A stretch of DNA of 64,000 nt from Actinophytocola xinjiangensis (GTDB lineage Bacteria; Actinomycetota; Actinomycetes; Mycobacteriales; Pseudonocardiaceae). Under the pieces are notes generated by a model that was not told the origin of the DNA, made no database searches, and worked only from the letters and a program-made list of their open reading frames with translations. A program made the translations under genes and the position numbers. This document shows, in pieces, positions 42,089-50,545 of the stretch (the first letter of the stretch is position 1; every line of letters begins with the position of its first letter). The stretch lies in contig NZ_MSIF01000001.1 of assembly GCF_001921215.1 (NCBI RefSeq), forward strand, positions 1-64,000. Reading direction: 5' to 3'.

Positions 42089-42795
42089 AGGACCTGGCCG
42101 TTGACCCACCGGCCGGGGCCGGCGAGGAACGCGACGGTCTCGGCGATGTCGGTCGGGGTGCCGAGGCGCCCCAGGGGGTTCGCCGAGGCGATCTGGTCGA
42201 TGAGTTGCTGGCTCTTGCCGTCGAGGAACAGCGGTGTGGCGGTCGGCCCGGGGGCGACGGCGTTGACCGTGATGTCCCGGCCGCGCAGCTCACGGGCCAG
42301 GATCAGCGTCAGCGACTCCACCGCGCCCTTGGACGCCGCGTAGGCGGCGTACCCGGGCATCTGCAACCGGGTCACCGACGTGGAGAAGTTGACGATCGCG
42401 CCGCCGGGCCGCAGCCGCCGCGCGGCGAGCTGGTCGACGACGAACGTGCCGCGCACGTTGGTGCGCTGGACGCGGTCGAACGTGTCCAGGTCCAGGTCGA
42501 CGACCGGCGCCAGCGGCATGATCCCGGCGGTGTGGACCAGCACGTCGACCCCGCCGAACTCGCTGTCGGCGAGGTCGAACACCGCCGCCATGGCCGTCTC
42601 GTCGGCCACGTCCCCGCCGGCGACGACCGCGCGGCCCCCGGCGCCGGTCACCGCGCCGGCCGCCGCCACCGCCCGGTCCCGGTTGCCCGCGTAGTGCACG
42701 ACGACGGCGAAGCCGTCGGCGCCGAGCCGTTCGGCGCTGGCCCGGCCGATCCCGCCCGACCCACCGGTGACGATCGCGACCCGCTGGTCCGCCAT
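42064..42795 (-). CDS. Short-chain dehydrogenase/reductase
   Basis: A 243-aa classical SDR. Cofactor motif TGGSGGIG (residues 10-17), NAG-equivalent HTAG, catalytic Ser (FSTSVT), Tyr-Lys in YAAYAASKG, and PGPTATPLF after it. HYAGNRDRA in the beta2 region favours NADP(H). The ATG at 42795 follows GGGAGGAG; a much longer frame running upstream is spurious. Resembles the 3-oxoacyl-ACP reductase/glucose dehydrogenase type; substrate unknown. It stands alone. Confidence 0.94.
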   Translation of the reverse strand: MADQRVAIVTGGSGGIGRASAERLGADGFAVVVHYAGNRDRAVAAAGAVTGAGGRAVVAGGDVADETAMAAVFDLADSEFGGVDVLVHTAGIMPLAPVVDLDLDTFDRVQRTNVRGTFVVDQLAARRLRPGGAIVNFSTSVTRLQMPGYAAYAASKGAVESLTLILARELRGRDITVNAVAPGPTATPLFLDGKSQQLIDQIASANPLGRLGTPTDIAETVAFLAGPGRWVNGQVLYVNGGAA

Positions 42796-42914
42796 GTCCG
42801 CTCCTCCCACCCGACTGACGCTCCCGATCATCCGCCCCCGGCGCCGACCTCGGCTACTCCGAGGCGACGCCGGGCGTGGACGACCGCGCCCGGCCCGCGC
42901 CCGGCCTGCGTCAC

Positions 42915-44447
42915 TCACTGGTGGCGCGGCAGGCTGAACTCCTCCATCGCCATCACCGGGCGCAGGTGCCGTTGCGGTCCGCCGGGGACGAACGCCTCCC
43001 GCAGTACGTCGTCGCCGAGCAGGTTGCCCAGCGTCCCCATGATCATGCCCTGGTCGAGGGCCAGGTACCGCTTGGCGACCGTGCCGCTGCGCACCGCGAT
43101 CGAGTCGTAGAACCCGCCCGGGCCGTAGCTGTCGAAGTCGCGCCGCAGCTTCGCCAGCTCGGTGGTCGCCGCCCTCGGCTGGTAGGGCAGCGCCAGCACC
43201 ACCGCGTGCGGGGTGACCACCCCGTCGCCGTACCCGGCCGGTTCCGGCTGGGCGTCCCGGCAGCCGGCGAACCCCGGGTCGACCGAGGTGCGTTCCTGGT
43301 CGCTGGTGTAGCCCAGCGAGTCCAGGCCCATCGCGTCCACGCCGTACTCGCGGTAGCCGCCGGCCGGGTTGGACGCGGGGGAGAAGCCCCAGTAGCCGTA
43401 GCCGGCGTCGCGCAGGCCGTGCTCGATCTGCCCGCGTACGTACACCGAGTGCTGCCGTGCCCAGGAGTTCCTGCCCCAGCTGACCTCCGGCACGAACAGG
43501 TCGGGCATCAGCTCCTCGAACATGTCCCCGCCCCAGGTCGGCACGAACTTCAGGCCCCGGTAGGTGTAGTGGCCCTCGAACACCGGGACCCCGAGGTAGT
43601 CGACGAACTCGCCGTTCGGGCGCTGCTCCTGCCAGCCGTAGTCGCAGGTGTCCGGGAACGTCCGCCACGGCGCGAAGTAGTGCGCGGGTGGCACCTGCCC
43701 GAGCGAGATCGCCACGTAGCTGATCATCCGCACCTCGCTGGCGAAGTTGCCGTAGGTGTGGCAGGTGTAGAACACGTCCTCGCCGATGCCCAGGTAGTTG
43801 CCCGGCAGTGAGCAGCCCGGCGGCTGTTCGTCCCAGAACCCGCCGCGCATCAGGCCGGCCGGCACGTCCGGGCCCCGGGCGGCCGGGTCGTAGTAGAAGT
43901 CGAAGCGCATGGGTTCCAGCAGCTCACCGGCCCGCGTGCGGGCCTCCGGGACGGCGTTGCGGACCACCATCAGCGCGGTCGCCAGCCACGCGTTGTCCAC
44001 GCTGGACAGGAACGGGTGCACGACCGTGCCGTCCTCTGGCCAGGTCCGCAGCTTCGCCAGGGTCACCGGGTCGTACCAGTTGTAGAACTGGCCGGAGTCG
44101 GCGTGCCGCTCCAGCCTGGCCACCGAGTCCAGCGTCCTGCGGGTGCGTTCCACCAGCTCACGCCGCCCGATCAGGCCCAGTTCCTCGGCCACCACCGCCG
44201 ACCACAGGTACGAGCCGATGTTGGTCGGCGAGGTGTAGCGCGAGCGCGTCGACGGGTCGAGGTCGCCGCCGATGTTGTCGGCCGGCAGACCCGTCGCCGG
44301 CGCCACCAGCGCGGTGAACGACCGCCAGGTGTCCCGCGCGAGCCGCTCGAACCCCGGGGCGGCCGCCGGCTGCGCGGCGGCGGCGGGGGCGAGCGGGGTG
44401 ACCAGCGCGACGGCGAGCACCGCCGTCACGGCCAGGCGTAAGGCCAT
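42915..44447 (-). CDS. Secreted glucoamylase-like / DUF3131-type glycan-active protein
   Basis: A 510-aa exported protein. Signal peptide to about residue 25 (AVALVTPLAPAAAA). TSPTNIGSYLWSAVVAEELG, a TLDSVARLERH segment, FYNWYDP and LSSVDNAWLATAL form the (alpha/alpha)-barrel signature shared by DUF3131 and the glucoamylase-like family (PF10091, related to GH144 beta-1,2-glucanases). A C-terminal part with GGFYDSIAV and LDQGMIMGTLGN matches the same family. It is the last gene of an SBP-permease-permease operon, 12 bp after the permease, with AGGAGG before its ATG. I infer that it cuts an extracellular glucan whose products are imported by the transporter; the linkage is not determined. Confidence 0.82.
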   Translation of the reverse strand: MALRLAVTAVLAVALVTPLAPAAAAQPAAAPGFERLARDTWRSFTALVAPATGLPADNIGGDLDPSTRSRYTSPTNIGSYLWSAVVAEELGLIGRRELVERTRRTLDSVARLERHADSGQFYNWYDPVTLAKLRTWPEDGTVVHPFLSSVDNAWLATALMVVRNAVPEARTRAGELLEPMRFDFYYDPAARGPDVPAGLMRGGFWDEQPPGCSLPGNYLGIGEDVFYTCHTYGNFASEVRMISYVAISLGQVPPAHYFAPWRTFPDTCDYGWQEQRPNGEFVDYLGVPVFEGHYTYRGLKFVPTWGGDMFEELMPDLFVPEVSWGRNSWARQHSVYVRGQIEHGLRDAGYGYWGFSPASNPAGGYREYGVDAMGLDSLGYTSDQERTSVDPGFAGCRDAQPEPAGYGDGVVTPHAVVLALPYQPRAATTELAKLRRDFDSYGPGGFYDSIAVRSGTVAKRYLALDQGMIMGTLGNLLGDDVLREAFVPGGPQRHLRPVMAMEEFSLPRHQ

Positions 44448-44459
44448 CGGTGAACCCTC

Positions 44460-45305
44460 CTACTTGAGTCCGGTGGTCGCGATGCCCCGGACGAAATGGC
44501 GTTGCAGCAGGACGAACACGACGAGCACGGGCACCACGACCACGACCGAGCCGGCGAGCAGCAGGTCGTAGTCGGTGCGGTTCTGGCCGATGGCGTAGAG
44601 CGCCAGCGCCACCGGCAGGGTGTAGGTGTCCTCGGTCGTCGCGGACACCAGCGGCCACAGGAAGTTGTTCCAGGAGGACAGGAACGTCAGGATCCCCAGC
44701 GTCGCCAGCGCCGGGCGGCACAGCGGCAGCACGATCCGGCGGAAGATCCGGAACTCGGTCGCGCCGTCGATCCGCGCGGCCTCCAACAGGTCGTCCGGGA
44801 TCGACAGGATGAACTGGCGCATCAGGAACACGCCGAACGCCTGCGCGGCGAAGGGCAGGATCAGGCCGGCGAGCGTGTTGACCAGCCCGAGATTGCTGGA
44901 CAGCACGAACAGCGGCACGATCGTCACGATGTTGGGCACCATGATCGTGCCGAGCACCACCGCGAACAGCAGCCGCCTGCCGCCGAAGGGCAGCTTCGCC
45001 AGCGCGTACCCGGCCGCTGAGCAGAACAGCAGGTTGGTCAGCGTGGTGAACACCGTGACGACGACCGAGTTGGTGAAGTAGGTCGGAAAGTCCAGCCTGG
45101 CGAACAGGTCGCCGTAGTTGGCGAAGGTCACCTCGTCGGGCAGCCAGGTCATCGGCACCTGGCGGATCTCGCTCTCGGTCTTGAACGAGGACAGCACCAT
45201 CCACACGAACGGCCCGACCATCACCACCAGCCCGGCCGCCAGCACCAGGTGCAGGCCCAGCCTGGCCACCCGGTCCTTGCGTCGCGTGCCGCGCTCACCG
45301 GTCAA
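44460..45305 (-). CDS. Sugar ABC transporter permease (MalG/CUT1 type)
   Basis: A 281-aa inner-membrane subunit with six helices. The EAA loop that docks the ATPase is EAARIDGATEFRIFRRIVLP. TTG at 45305 overlaps the stop of the upstream permease and has GAGGA; an in-frame GTG at 45269 with AAGGA 5 nt before it is an equally good start. Partner of the next permease and the binding protein. No ATPase gene is in the operon; actinomycete CUT1 importers usually share MsiK encoded elsewhere. Confidence 0.94.
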   Translation of the reverse strand: MTGERGTRRKDRVARLGLHLVLAAGLVVMVGPFVWMVLSSFKTESEIRQVPMTWLPDEVTFANYGDLFARLDFPTYFTNSVVVTVFTTLTNLLFCSAAGYALAKLPFGGRRLLFAVVLGTIMVPNIVTIVPLFVLSSNLGLVNTLAGLILPFAAQAFGVFLMRQFILSIPDDLLEAARIDGATEFRIFRRIVLPLCRPALATLGILTFLSSWNNFLWPLVSATTEDTYTLPVALALYAIGQNRTDYDLLLAGSVVVVVPVLVVFVLLQRHFVRGIATTGLK

Positions 45306-46218
45306 CGTTGTTCCTCAGCAGCCGGAACCAGGCGATCGACAGCCCCACGACCACGACGAACAGCACGTAGCCCATCGCCGAGGCGTAGCCGTAGTTGCCG
45401 AAACCGAACTGGTTGTAGGTGTGGTGGGCCATCGACAGGGTCGAGTCCAGCGGCCCGCCCTGGGTCATCACGAACGGCTCCTCGAAGTACTGCACGTAGG
45501 CGATGGTCGTGATCACCGCGACGAACAGCATCGTCGGCGCCAGCATCGGCACGGTCAGGTGCCGCAGTTGGGCCCAGCGCCGCGCGCCGTCGATCGTCGC
45601 CGCCTCGTACAGCTCGCGGGGGATGGCCTGCAACCCGGCCAGGAAGATCACCATCGCGAAGCCGAGGTTGCGCCACGCGGCCATCACGATCAGCGTCGGC
45701 AGCGCGAACGCCTCGTCGTTGAGCCAGTTCGGGCCCTGGATCCCCACGGCCGAGAGCAGTTCGTTGACCAGTCCGGACTCCGGCTGGAGCAGGAAGCGCC
45801 AGACCACCGAGATGGCCACGATGCTGGTGACCACCGGCAGGTAGTAGCCGACCCGGAACGCCGTGCGGAACCGGACCAGCCCGGAGTTCAGCCCCAGCGC
45901 GAACGCCAGTGCCAGTGCCATCGTCAGCGGGACACCGACCCCGACGAACACCGCGGTGTTCACGCACGCCCGCACGAACTTGGGGTCGGTGAACAGCCGC
46001 ACGTAGTTGTCGAACCCGACCACCTCGACCCCGAGCGGGTCGAGCAGGTCGGCGCTGCGGATGTCGGTCACGCTCATCACCAGCGACACCGCCACCGGTC
46101 CCGCCGTGAACAGCAGGAACAGCACGGTGAAGGGCAGCGCGAACGTCCAGCCGGTCAGCGCCCGGTACAGCGCGGACCCGGCCGCCGGTGACGTCCGGGA
46201 GTTCCTGGTCCGGCGCAC
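45295..46218 (-). CDS. Sugar ABC transporter permease (MalF/CUT1 type)
   Basis: A 307-aa permease with six helices and the EAA loop EAATIDGARRWAQLRHLTVP. GTG start with GAGGA, 10 bp after the binding-protein gene. Overlaps the following permease by 11 bp. Forms the heterodimeric channel with the MalG-like subunit. Confidence 0.95.
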   Translation of the reverse strand: MRRTRNSRTSPAAGSALYRALTGWTFALPFTVLFLLFTAGPVAVSLVMSVTDIRSADLLDPLGVEVVGFDNYVRLFTDPKFVRACVNTAVFVGVGVPLTMALALAFALGLNSGLVRFRTAFRVGYYLPVVTSIVAISVVWRFLLQPESGLVNELLSAVGIQGPNWLNDEAFALPTLIVMAAWRNLGFAMVIFLAGLQAIPRELYEAATIDGARRWAQLRHLTVPMLAPTMLFVAVITTIAYVQYFEEPFVMTQGGPLDSTLSMAHHTYNQFGFGNYGYASAMGYVLFVVVVGLSIAWFRLLRNNVDR

Positions 46219-46228
46219 GCCGGGGTCC

Positions 46229-47494
46229 TCAGTTCCCGGTACCGATCGCGCTCGCCTGTTCCTGCATCGCCGTGGCGGCGGCCTCGGGGGAGGTGGCGCC
46301 CTTGGCGATCTTCTCCAGCTCGGTGTCCACGCCGGCGGCGATCTGTTCCCAGGTGGGGATGGGCGGCGGGGCCTTGGCGGTGTCGAGCTGGTCGCCGAAG
46401 GTCGCCAGCAGCGGGTCGTCGGCCAGCACCGGGTCGTCCCACGCGGCCTGCACCGCCGGCAGGTCGCTGACCGTCTGGTACCACCTGACCTGAACGTCCG
46501 GTCGCATCAGGTAGGAGACGAACTTCCAGGCGCCGTCGCGGTTGTCGGCCTCCTTGAACACCGACAGGTTCGACCCGCCGATGAAGGAGGTGTACTCGCC
46601 GGGGCCGGCGGGCATCGGCCACAGCTCGAACTTCCCCTCGCCGCCGAGCTCGTTGAGCAGGCCGATGTGCCACGGCCCGGACACGAACGACGCGATCTCC
46701 CCGGACAGCAGCTTGGGCTCCGGCTCACCCTCCCGCAATCTGTCCCGTGTGGACAGTCCGTCGGCGTAGAACGACTCGTAGTAGGCCAGCGCCTCGACGT
46801 TGGGCGCCGCGTCGAGCACGAACCGCGTCCCGTCGTGGATGTCGCCGCCGTTCTGCCAGACGAAGGGCATCACCGTCTGCCACGCGCCGGTCTGGCCCGG
46901 TTGCAGGTAGATGCCCCACTTCGCGCCGCCCTTGGTCCGCAGGGCGGTGACCGCCGCGTGCAGGTCCTCCCAGGTCGCCGGCGCCTCGGTGATCCCGGCC
47001 TTCTCGGCCGCCGCCCGGTTCACGAACAGCAGCCGGGTCTCCACGTACCACGGCACGCTGTAGGAGGTGCCGTCGACGACGCCGGTCTCCCAGGCGCCGG
47101 GGAAGAAGTCCTGCTCGGACACCAGGTCGGACGGGACGACGTCGAGCGCGCCGGTGTTGGCGAACTCGCCGATCCAGGTCGTGCCGAGCATGGACACGTC
47201 CGGGGTCTCCTGGCCGGCGATCGCGGTGGAGATCTTGTTGTGCGCGCCGTCCCAGGGCACCGGGGTCACCGTGACCCGCGCGTCCGGGTTCTCCTTCATG
47301 AAGTCCTCGGCCAGCACGGATAACTTCTCGCCCTCCGTGCCCATGGCCCAGACGGTGATCTCGCCGGAGGCCTTGCCCTGGTCGAGTTGGGCGCCCTCCT
47401 CGGCGGCGCCGCCGCCGTCGTCGTCGCGTCCGCAGGCCGAGGCGAGCAGCGTCACCGCCAGGACGGCCGCGAGGAGTCGGGTGGGTCGGGTCAT
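46229..47494 (-). CDS. Sugar ABC transporter substrate-binding lipoprotein
   Basis: A 421-aa extracellular solute-binding protein (family 1). Lipobox LLASAC puts the lipid-modified Cys near residue 21. [28 protein letters not shown] and the late [11 protein letters not shown] region are typical of CUT1 oligosaccharide binders. First gene of the importer operon; ATG behind GGAGGT. A TTGACA box (47574-47579) and a LacI-type operator lie upstream, so sugar-responsive repression is expected. Confidence 0.95.
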   Translation of the reverse strand: MTRPTRLLAAVLAVTLLASACGRDDDGGGAAEEGAQLDQGKASGEITVWAMGTEGEKLSVLAEDFMKENPDARVTVTPVPWDGAHNKISTAIAGQETPDVSMLGTTWIGEFANTGALDVVPSDLVSEQDFFPGAWETGVVDGTSYSVPWYVETRLLFVNRAAAEKAGITEAPATWEDLHAAVTALRTKGGAKWGIYLQPGQTGAWQTVMPFVWQNGGDIHDGTRFVLDAAPNVEALAYYESFYADGLSTRDRLREGEPEPKLLSGEIASFVSGPWHIGLLNELGGEGKFELWPMPAGPGEYTSFIGGSNLSVFKEADNRDGAWKFVSYLMRPDVQVRWYQTVSDLPAVQAAWDDPVLADDPLLATFGDQLDTAKAPPPIPTWEQIAAGVDTELEKIAKGATSPEAAATAMQEQASAIGTGN

Positions 47495-47530
47495 CGCATA
47501 CCTCCGGGTCGGTCGCCGTGGACACCAGAC

Positions 47531-47544
47531 TGGAAGCGCTTACA
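47531..47544 (-). promoter_or_regulatory. LacI-family operator of the sugar importer operon
   Basis: TGGAAGCGCTTACA has the AAGCGCTT core with central CpG typical of LacI/GalR operators. It lies 37 bp upstream of the binding-protein ATG and about 30 bp downstream of a TTGACA -35 box, so a bound repressor would block initiation. No lacI-type gene is in the window. Confidence 0.7.
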
Positions 47545-47658
47545 TTCCCTGTACGAGGATGTTTTAGCACGCATGTCAACAGCCGCCGTGTCGCTGCCGG
47601 ACCCGGGCGGGGACCCTCGATAGGGTTCGAACTGATGTTCTCAGGGAATGGTGGACGC

Positions 47659-48249
47659 ATGCGCGTGTTGGGTGTCGACCCCGGGCTGACGAGGTGCGGG
47701 ATCGCCGTCGTCGACGGGGGCACCGGTCGCTCGGTGCGCTGTGTCGCGGTCGACGTGATCCGCACGTCCCCCGACGACGACCTCGCGCTGCGCCTGCTGG
47801 CGGTCGCCGACGCCGTCGACGAGTGGCTCGACCGCCACCGCCCCGACGTGGTCGCCGTCGAGCGGGTCTTCAGCCAGCACAACGTGCGCACCGCGATGGG
47901 CACCGCCCAGGCCGGCGGCGTCGTCGCCCTGGGCGCCGCCCGCCGGGGCCTGCCGGTCGCCTTCCACACCCCCAGCGAGGTCAAGGCCGCCGTCACCGGC
48001 TCGGGCCGCGCGGACAAGGCCCAGGTCACCACGATGATCACCCGCCTGCTGGGGCTCGCCGAGGCCCCCCGCCCGGCCGACGCGGCCGACGCGCTGGCCC
48101 TGGGCATCTGCCATCTCTGGCGCGCACCCCTGCGCGACCGCCTCGCCGAGGCCGAGGCGAAGGCGGCCGAACTGGCCCGCCGCCACCGCGCCCGGATCAC
48201 CGAGGCCGCCCGAGGCGCCGCGAAGGGCGCGAAAGGAACGACGTCATGA
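47659..48249 (+). CDS. ruvC: Holliday junction endonuclease RuvC
   Basis: A 196-aa resolvase. Catalytic acids: Asp in [13 protein letters not shown] (residue 7), Glu in [11 protein letters not shown] (near 69), and the C-terminal pair in [15 protein letters not shown] 47659 fits the conserved start; ATG 47635 would add eight residues. The C-terminal 30 residues form an extra Ala/Arg/Lys-rich helix. Stop overlaps ruvA by 4 bp. Confidence 0.97.
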   Translation: MRVLGVDPGLTRCGIAVVDGGTGRSVRCVAVDVIRTSPDDDLALRLLAVADAVDEWLDRHRPDVVAVERVFSQHNVRTAMGTAQAGGVVALGAARRGLPVAFHTPSEVKAAVTGSGRADKAQVTTMITRLLGLAEAPRPADAADALALGICHLWRAPLRDRLAEAEAKAAELARRHRARITEAARGAAKGAKGTTS

Positions 48250-48860
48250 TCTCCTCAGTCCGTGGCCGGGTGCTCGCCATCGGTCTCGACCACGTCGTGG
48301 TCGAGGTCGGTGGGGTCGGTCTCGCCGTGCAGGCCACCCCGGCCACCCTTGCCACCCTGCGCACCGGCGAGGAGACGGCGCTGGCCACCGCCCTCGTGGT
48401 GCGCGAGGACTCGTTGACCCTCTTCGGTTTCGCCGACCACGCCGCCCGCGACCTGTTCGGGCTGTTGCAGACCGTCTCCGGGATCGGCCCGAGGATCGCG
48501 TTGGCCACCCTCGCCGTGCTCGACCCCGACCAGCTGCGCGCCGCGCTCGGCGAGGGCAACCTCACCGTGCTCACCCAGGTGCCCGGCATCGGCCGCAAGG
48601 GCGCCGAGCGGATGGTCATCGAACTGCGGGACAAGATCGGCGCCCTGCCGGCCGCCGCCCCCGCCGTCAACGGCGCGGTCCGTGGTTCGGTCGTGGAGGC
48701 GTTGGTGGGCCTGGGTTTCCCGGCCAAGCAGGCCGAACAGGCGGTCGACGGCGTCCTCGGCGGCAACGGCTCGGGCAACGGTTCGGGCAATGGCTCGGGC
48801 ACCGCCGACCAGGCGACCGTGCTGCGCAAGGCACTGGCCACCCTCGGCCGCAAGCGGTAG
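48246..48860 (+). CDS. ruvA: Holliday junction DNA helicase subunit RuvA
   Basis: A 204-aa junction-binding protein. Domain I OB-fold ([23 protein letters not shown]), two helix-hairpin-helix motifs ([35 protein letters not shown]) and domain III, which contacts Ruv[15 protein letters not shown] insert within domain III/linker is unusual and looks like repeat expansion. ATGA overlap with ruvC; ruvB starts 6 bp downstream. Confidence 0.97.
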   Translation: MISSVRGRVLAIGLDHVVVEVGGVGLAVQATPATLATLRTGEETALATALVVREDSLTLFGFADHAARDLFGLLQTVSGIGPRIALATLAVLDPDQLRAALGEGNLTVLTQVPGIGRKGAERMVIELRDKIGALPAAAPAVNGAVRGSVVEALVGLGFPAKQAEQAVDGVLGGNGSGNGSGNGSGTADQATVLRKALATLGRKR

Positions 48861-48866
48861 CGGATC

Positions 48867-49979
48867 ATGCACCATGGCCCGGTGACCGGGGACGAGATCG
48901 AGGACGAGTTCGGCGGATCCGCCGACGGCACGGAGCTGTCGCCGCTCGCGACACCGAACGAACGTGACGACGAGACGTCGCTGCGACCCCGCCGGCTCGC
49001 CGAGTTCGTCGGCCAGCCCCGGGTCCGCGAACAGCTCGAACTCGTCCTCCAGGGCGCGACCCAGCGCGGCGTCCCACCCGACCACGTCCTGCTCTCCGGC
49101 CCGCCCGGCCTCGGCAAGACCAGCCTCGCGATGATCATCGCCGCCGAACTGGGCAGCGCGCTGCGGATCACCTCCGGCCCGGCGCTCGAACGCGCCGGCG
49201 ACCTCGCCGCGATGCTGTCCAACCTCGTCGAGGGCGACGTGCTGTTCATCGACGAGATCCACCGCATCGCCCGCCCCGCCGAGGAGATGCTCTACCTCGC
49301 GATGGAGGACTACCGGGTCGACGTGGTCGTCGGCAAGGGCCCCGGCGCCACCAGCATCCCACTGGAGATCGCGCCGTTCACGCTGGTCGGCGCCACCACC
49401 CGGTCCGGATCGCTGACCGGCCCACTGCGTGACCGGTTCGGCTTCACCGCCCACATGGAGTTCTACTCGCCGGCCGAACTGGAACAGGTGCTCCGCCGCT
49501 CGGCGGCGATCCTCGGCGTCGACCTGCGCGAGGACGGCGCCACCGAGATCGCCGGCCGCTCCCGGGGAACACCCCGCATCGCCAACCGCCTGCTGCGCCG
49601 CGTCCGCGACTTCGCCGAGGTGCGCGCCGACGGTTCGATCACCCGCGAGATCGCCATGTCCGCGCTGCGTGTCTACGACGTCGACGAGCTGGGTCTGGAC
49701 CGCCTGGACCGCGCCGTACTGGACGCGCTCGTGCGTTCGTTCGGCGGGGGGCCGGTAGGGGTGTCGACACTGGCTGTCGCGGTCGGCGAAGAAGCAAGTA
49801 CGGTGGAGGAGGTGTGCGAGCCATATCTGGTTCGAGCAGGCATGTTGGCCAGGACGCCCCGGGGCCGGGTGGCGACCGCGTCGGCATGGACGCACCTAGG
49901 GCTGTCGGCCCCGGCTAACGCCCCAGGTCCGATTCCGCCTACTCTGTTCGGCAGTGACCCTGCGCACACCGCAGACTGA
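48867..49979 (+). CDS. ruvB: Holliday junction branch-migration ATPase RuvB
   Basis: A 370-aa AAA+ helicase. Walker [10 protein letters not shown] (near 76), Walker B LFIDEIHR, sensor I GATTRSG, sensor [14 protein letters not shown], and a C-terminal winged helix. The first 38 residues (up to [13 protein letters not shown]) are an acidic extension also common in actinobacteria. Third gene of ruvCAB; yajC follows after 26 bp. Confidence 0.97.
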   Translation: MHHGPVTGDEIEDEFGGSADGTELSPLATPNERDDETSLRPRRLAEFVGQPRVREQLELVLQGATQRGVPPDHVLLSGPPGLGKTSLAMIIAAELGSALRITSGPALERAGDLAAMLSNLVEGDVLFIDEIHRIARPAEEMLYLAMEDYRVDVVVGKGPGATSIPLEIAPFTLVGATTRSGSLTGPLRDRFGFTAHMEFYSPAELEQVLRRSAAILGVDLREDGATEIAGRSRGTPRIANRLLRRVRDFAEVRADGSITREIAMSALRVYDVDELGLDRLDRAVLDALVRSFGGGPVGVSTLAVAVGEEASTVEEVCEPYLVRAGMLARTPRGRVATASAWTHLGLSAPANAPGPIPPTLFGSDPAHTAD

Positions 49980-50005
49980 ATACAGCTTTCCACGGATGGA
50001 GAAAA

Positions 50006-50389
50006 ATGGAACTGCTTCCCATGCTTCTGCTGTTCGGGCTGCTCGGCGTCATGATGTACTTCATGAGCCGGCGCCAGCGCAGGGCGCAGGAGCAGCAAGT
50101 CGCGCTGCAGAACTCGCTGACCATCGGTGACCGGGTGATGACCACCTCCGGTCTCTACGGCACGGTCATCGACACCTCGGACGACAGCACGATCGGCATC
50201 GAGATCGCGCCCGGTGTCGAGACCGAGTGGCTGCGTGCCGCGGTGCGCGAGAAGGTGGGCCCGGTCGTCGAGGACGATGAGGACGTCGTCGAGGACGCCG
50301 AGGGCGAGGACGTCGACCTGGTCGAGGACGAGACCCTGGTGGACGAGGACGTCAAGGACGACACCAAGGCAGACACCAAGCAGAAGTAG
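50006..50389 (+). CDS. yajC: Preprotein translocase subunit YajC
   Basis: A 127-aa single-span membrane protein: helix LPMLLLFGLLGVMMYFMSRR at 3-22, then RRQRRAQEQ and the conserved SLTIGDRVMTTSGLYGTV. The C-terminal tail (about 88-127) is strongly acidic (EDDEDVVEDAEGEDVD), ending in KDDTKADTKQK. Works with SecDF in the Sec holo-translocon. Two large stem-loops separate it from secD. Confidence 0.95.
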   Translation: MELLPMLLLFGLLGVMMYFMSRRQRRAQEQQVALQNSLTIGDRVMTTSGLYGTVIDTSDDSTIGIEIAPGVETEWLRAAVREKVGPVVEDDEDVVEDAEGEDVDLVEDETLVDEDVKDDTKADTKQK

Positions 50390-50394
50390 CCATA

Positions 50395-50445
50395 ACCTGT
50401 GAACGTGACGTGACCGTGTGACACGGGCCTCACGTCACCACAGGT
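50395..50445 (+). promoter_or_regulatory. Large stem-loop between yajC and secD
   Basis: Nested repeats pair over 22 bp: 50395-50401 with 50439-50445, 50405-50413 with 50430-50438, and 50414-50419 with 50421-50426, leaving a 3-nt bulge on each side. It starts 5 bp after the yajC stop. No T-run follows. It could terminate, stabilise the upstream mRNA end or control secD. Confidence 0.7.
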
Positions 50446-50448
50446 ACG

Positions 50449-50488
50449 CTGCGCCTTCGCCCGCACTTGTCAACGGGTGCGGGCGCAG
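50449..50488 (+). promoter_or_regulatory. Second stem-loop upstream of secD
   Basis: CTGCG (50449-50453) pairs with 50484-50488 and CCCGCAC (50460-50466) with 50477-50483, with a 6-nt bulge and a 10-nt loop. It lies 57 bp upstream of the chosen secD start, 3 bp after the first hairpin. Confidence 0.65.
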
Positions 50489-50545
50489 TCGTGTGTGACA
50501 AGACGCGCCGGAGGACCGACGCCAGTCCGAGGAGACCGACCGACC

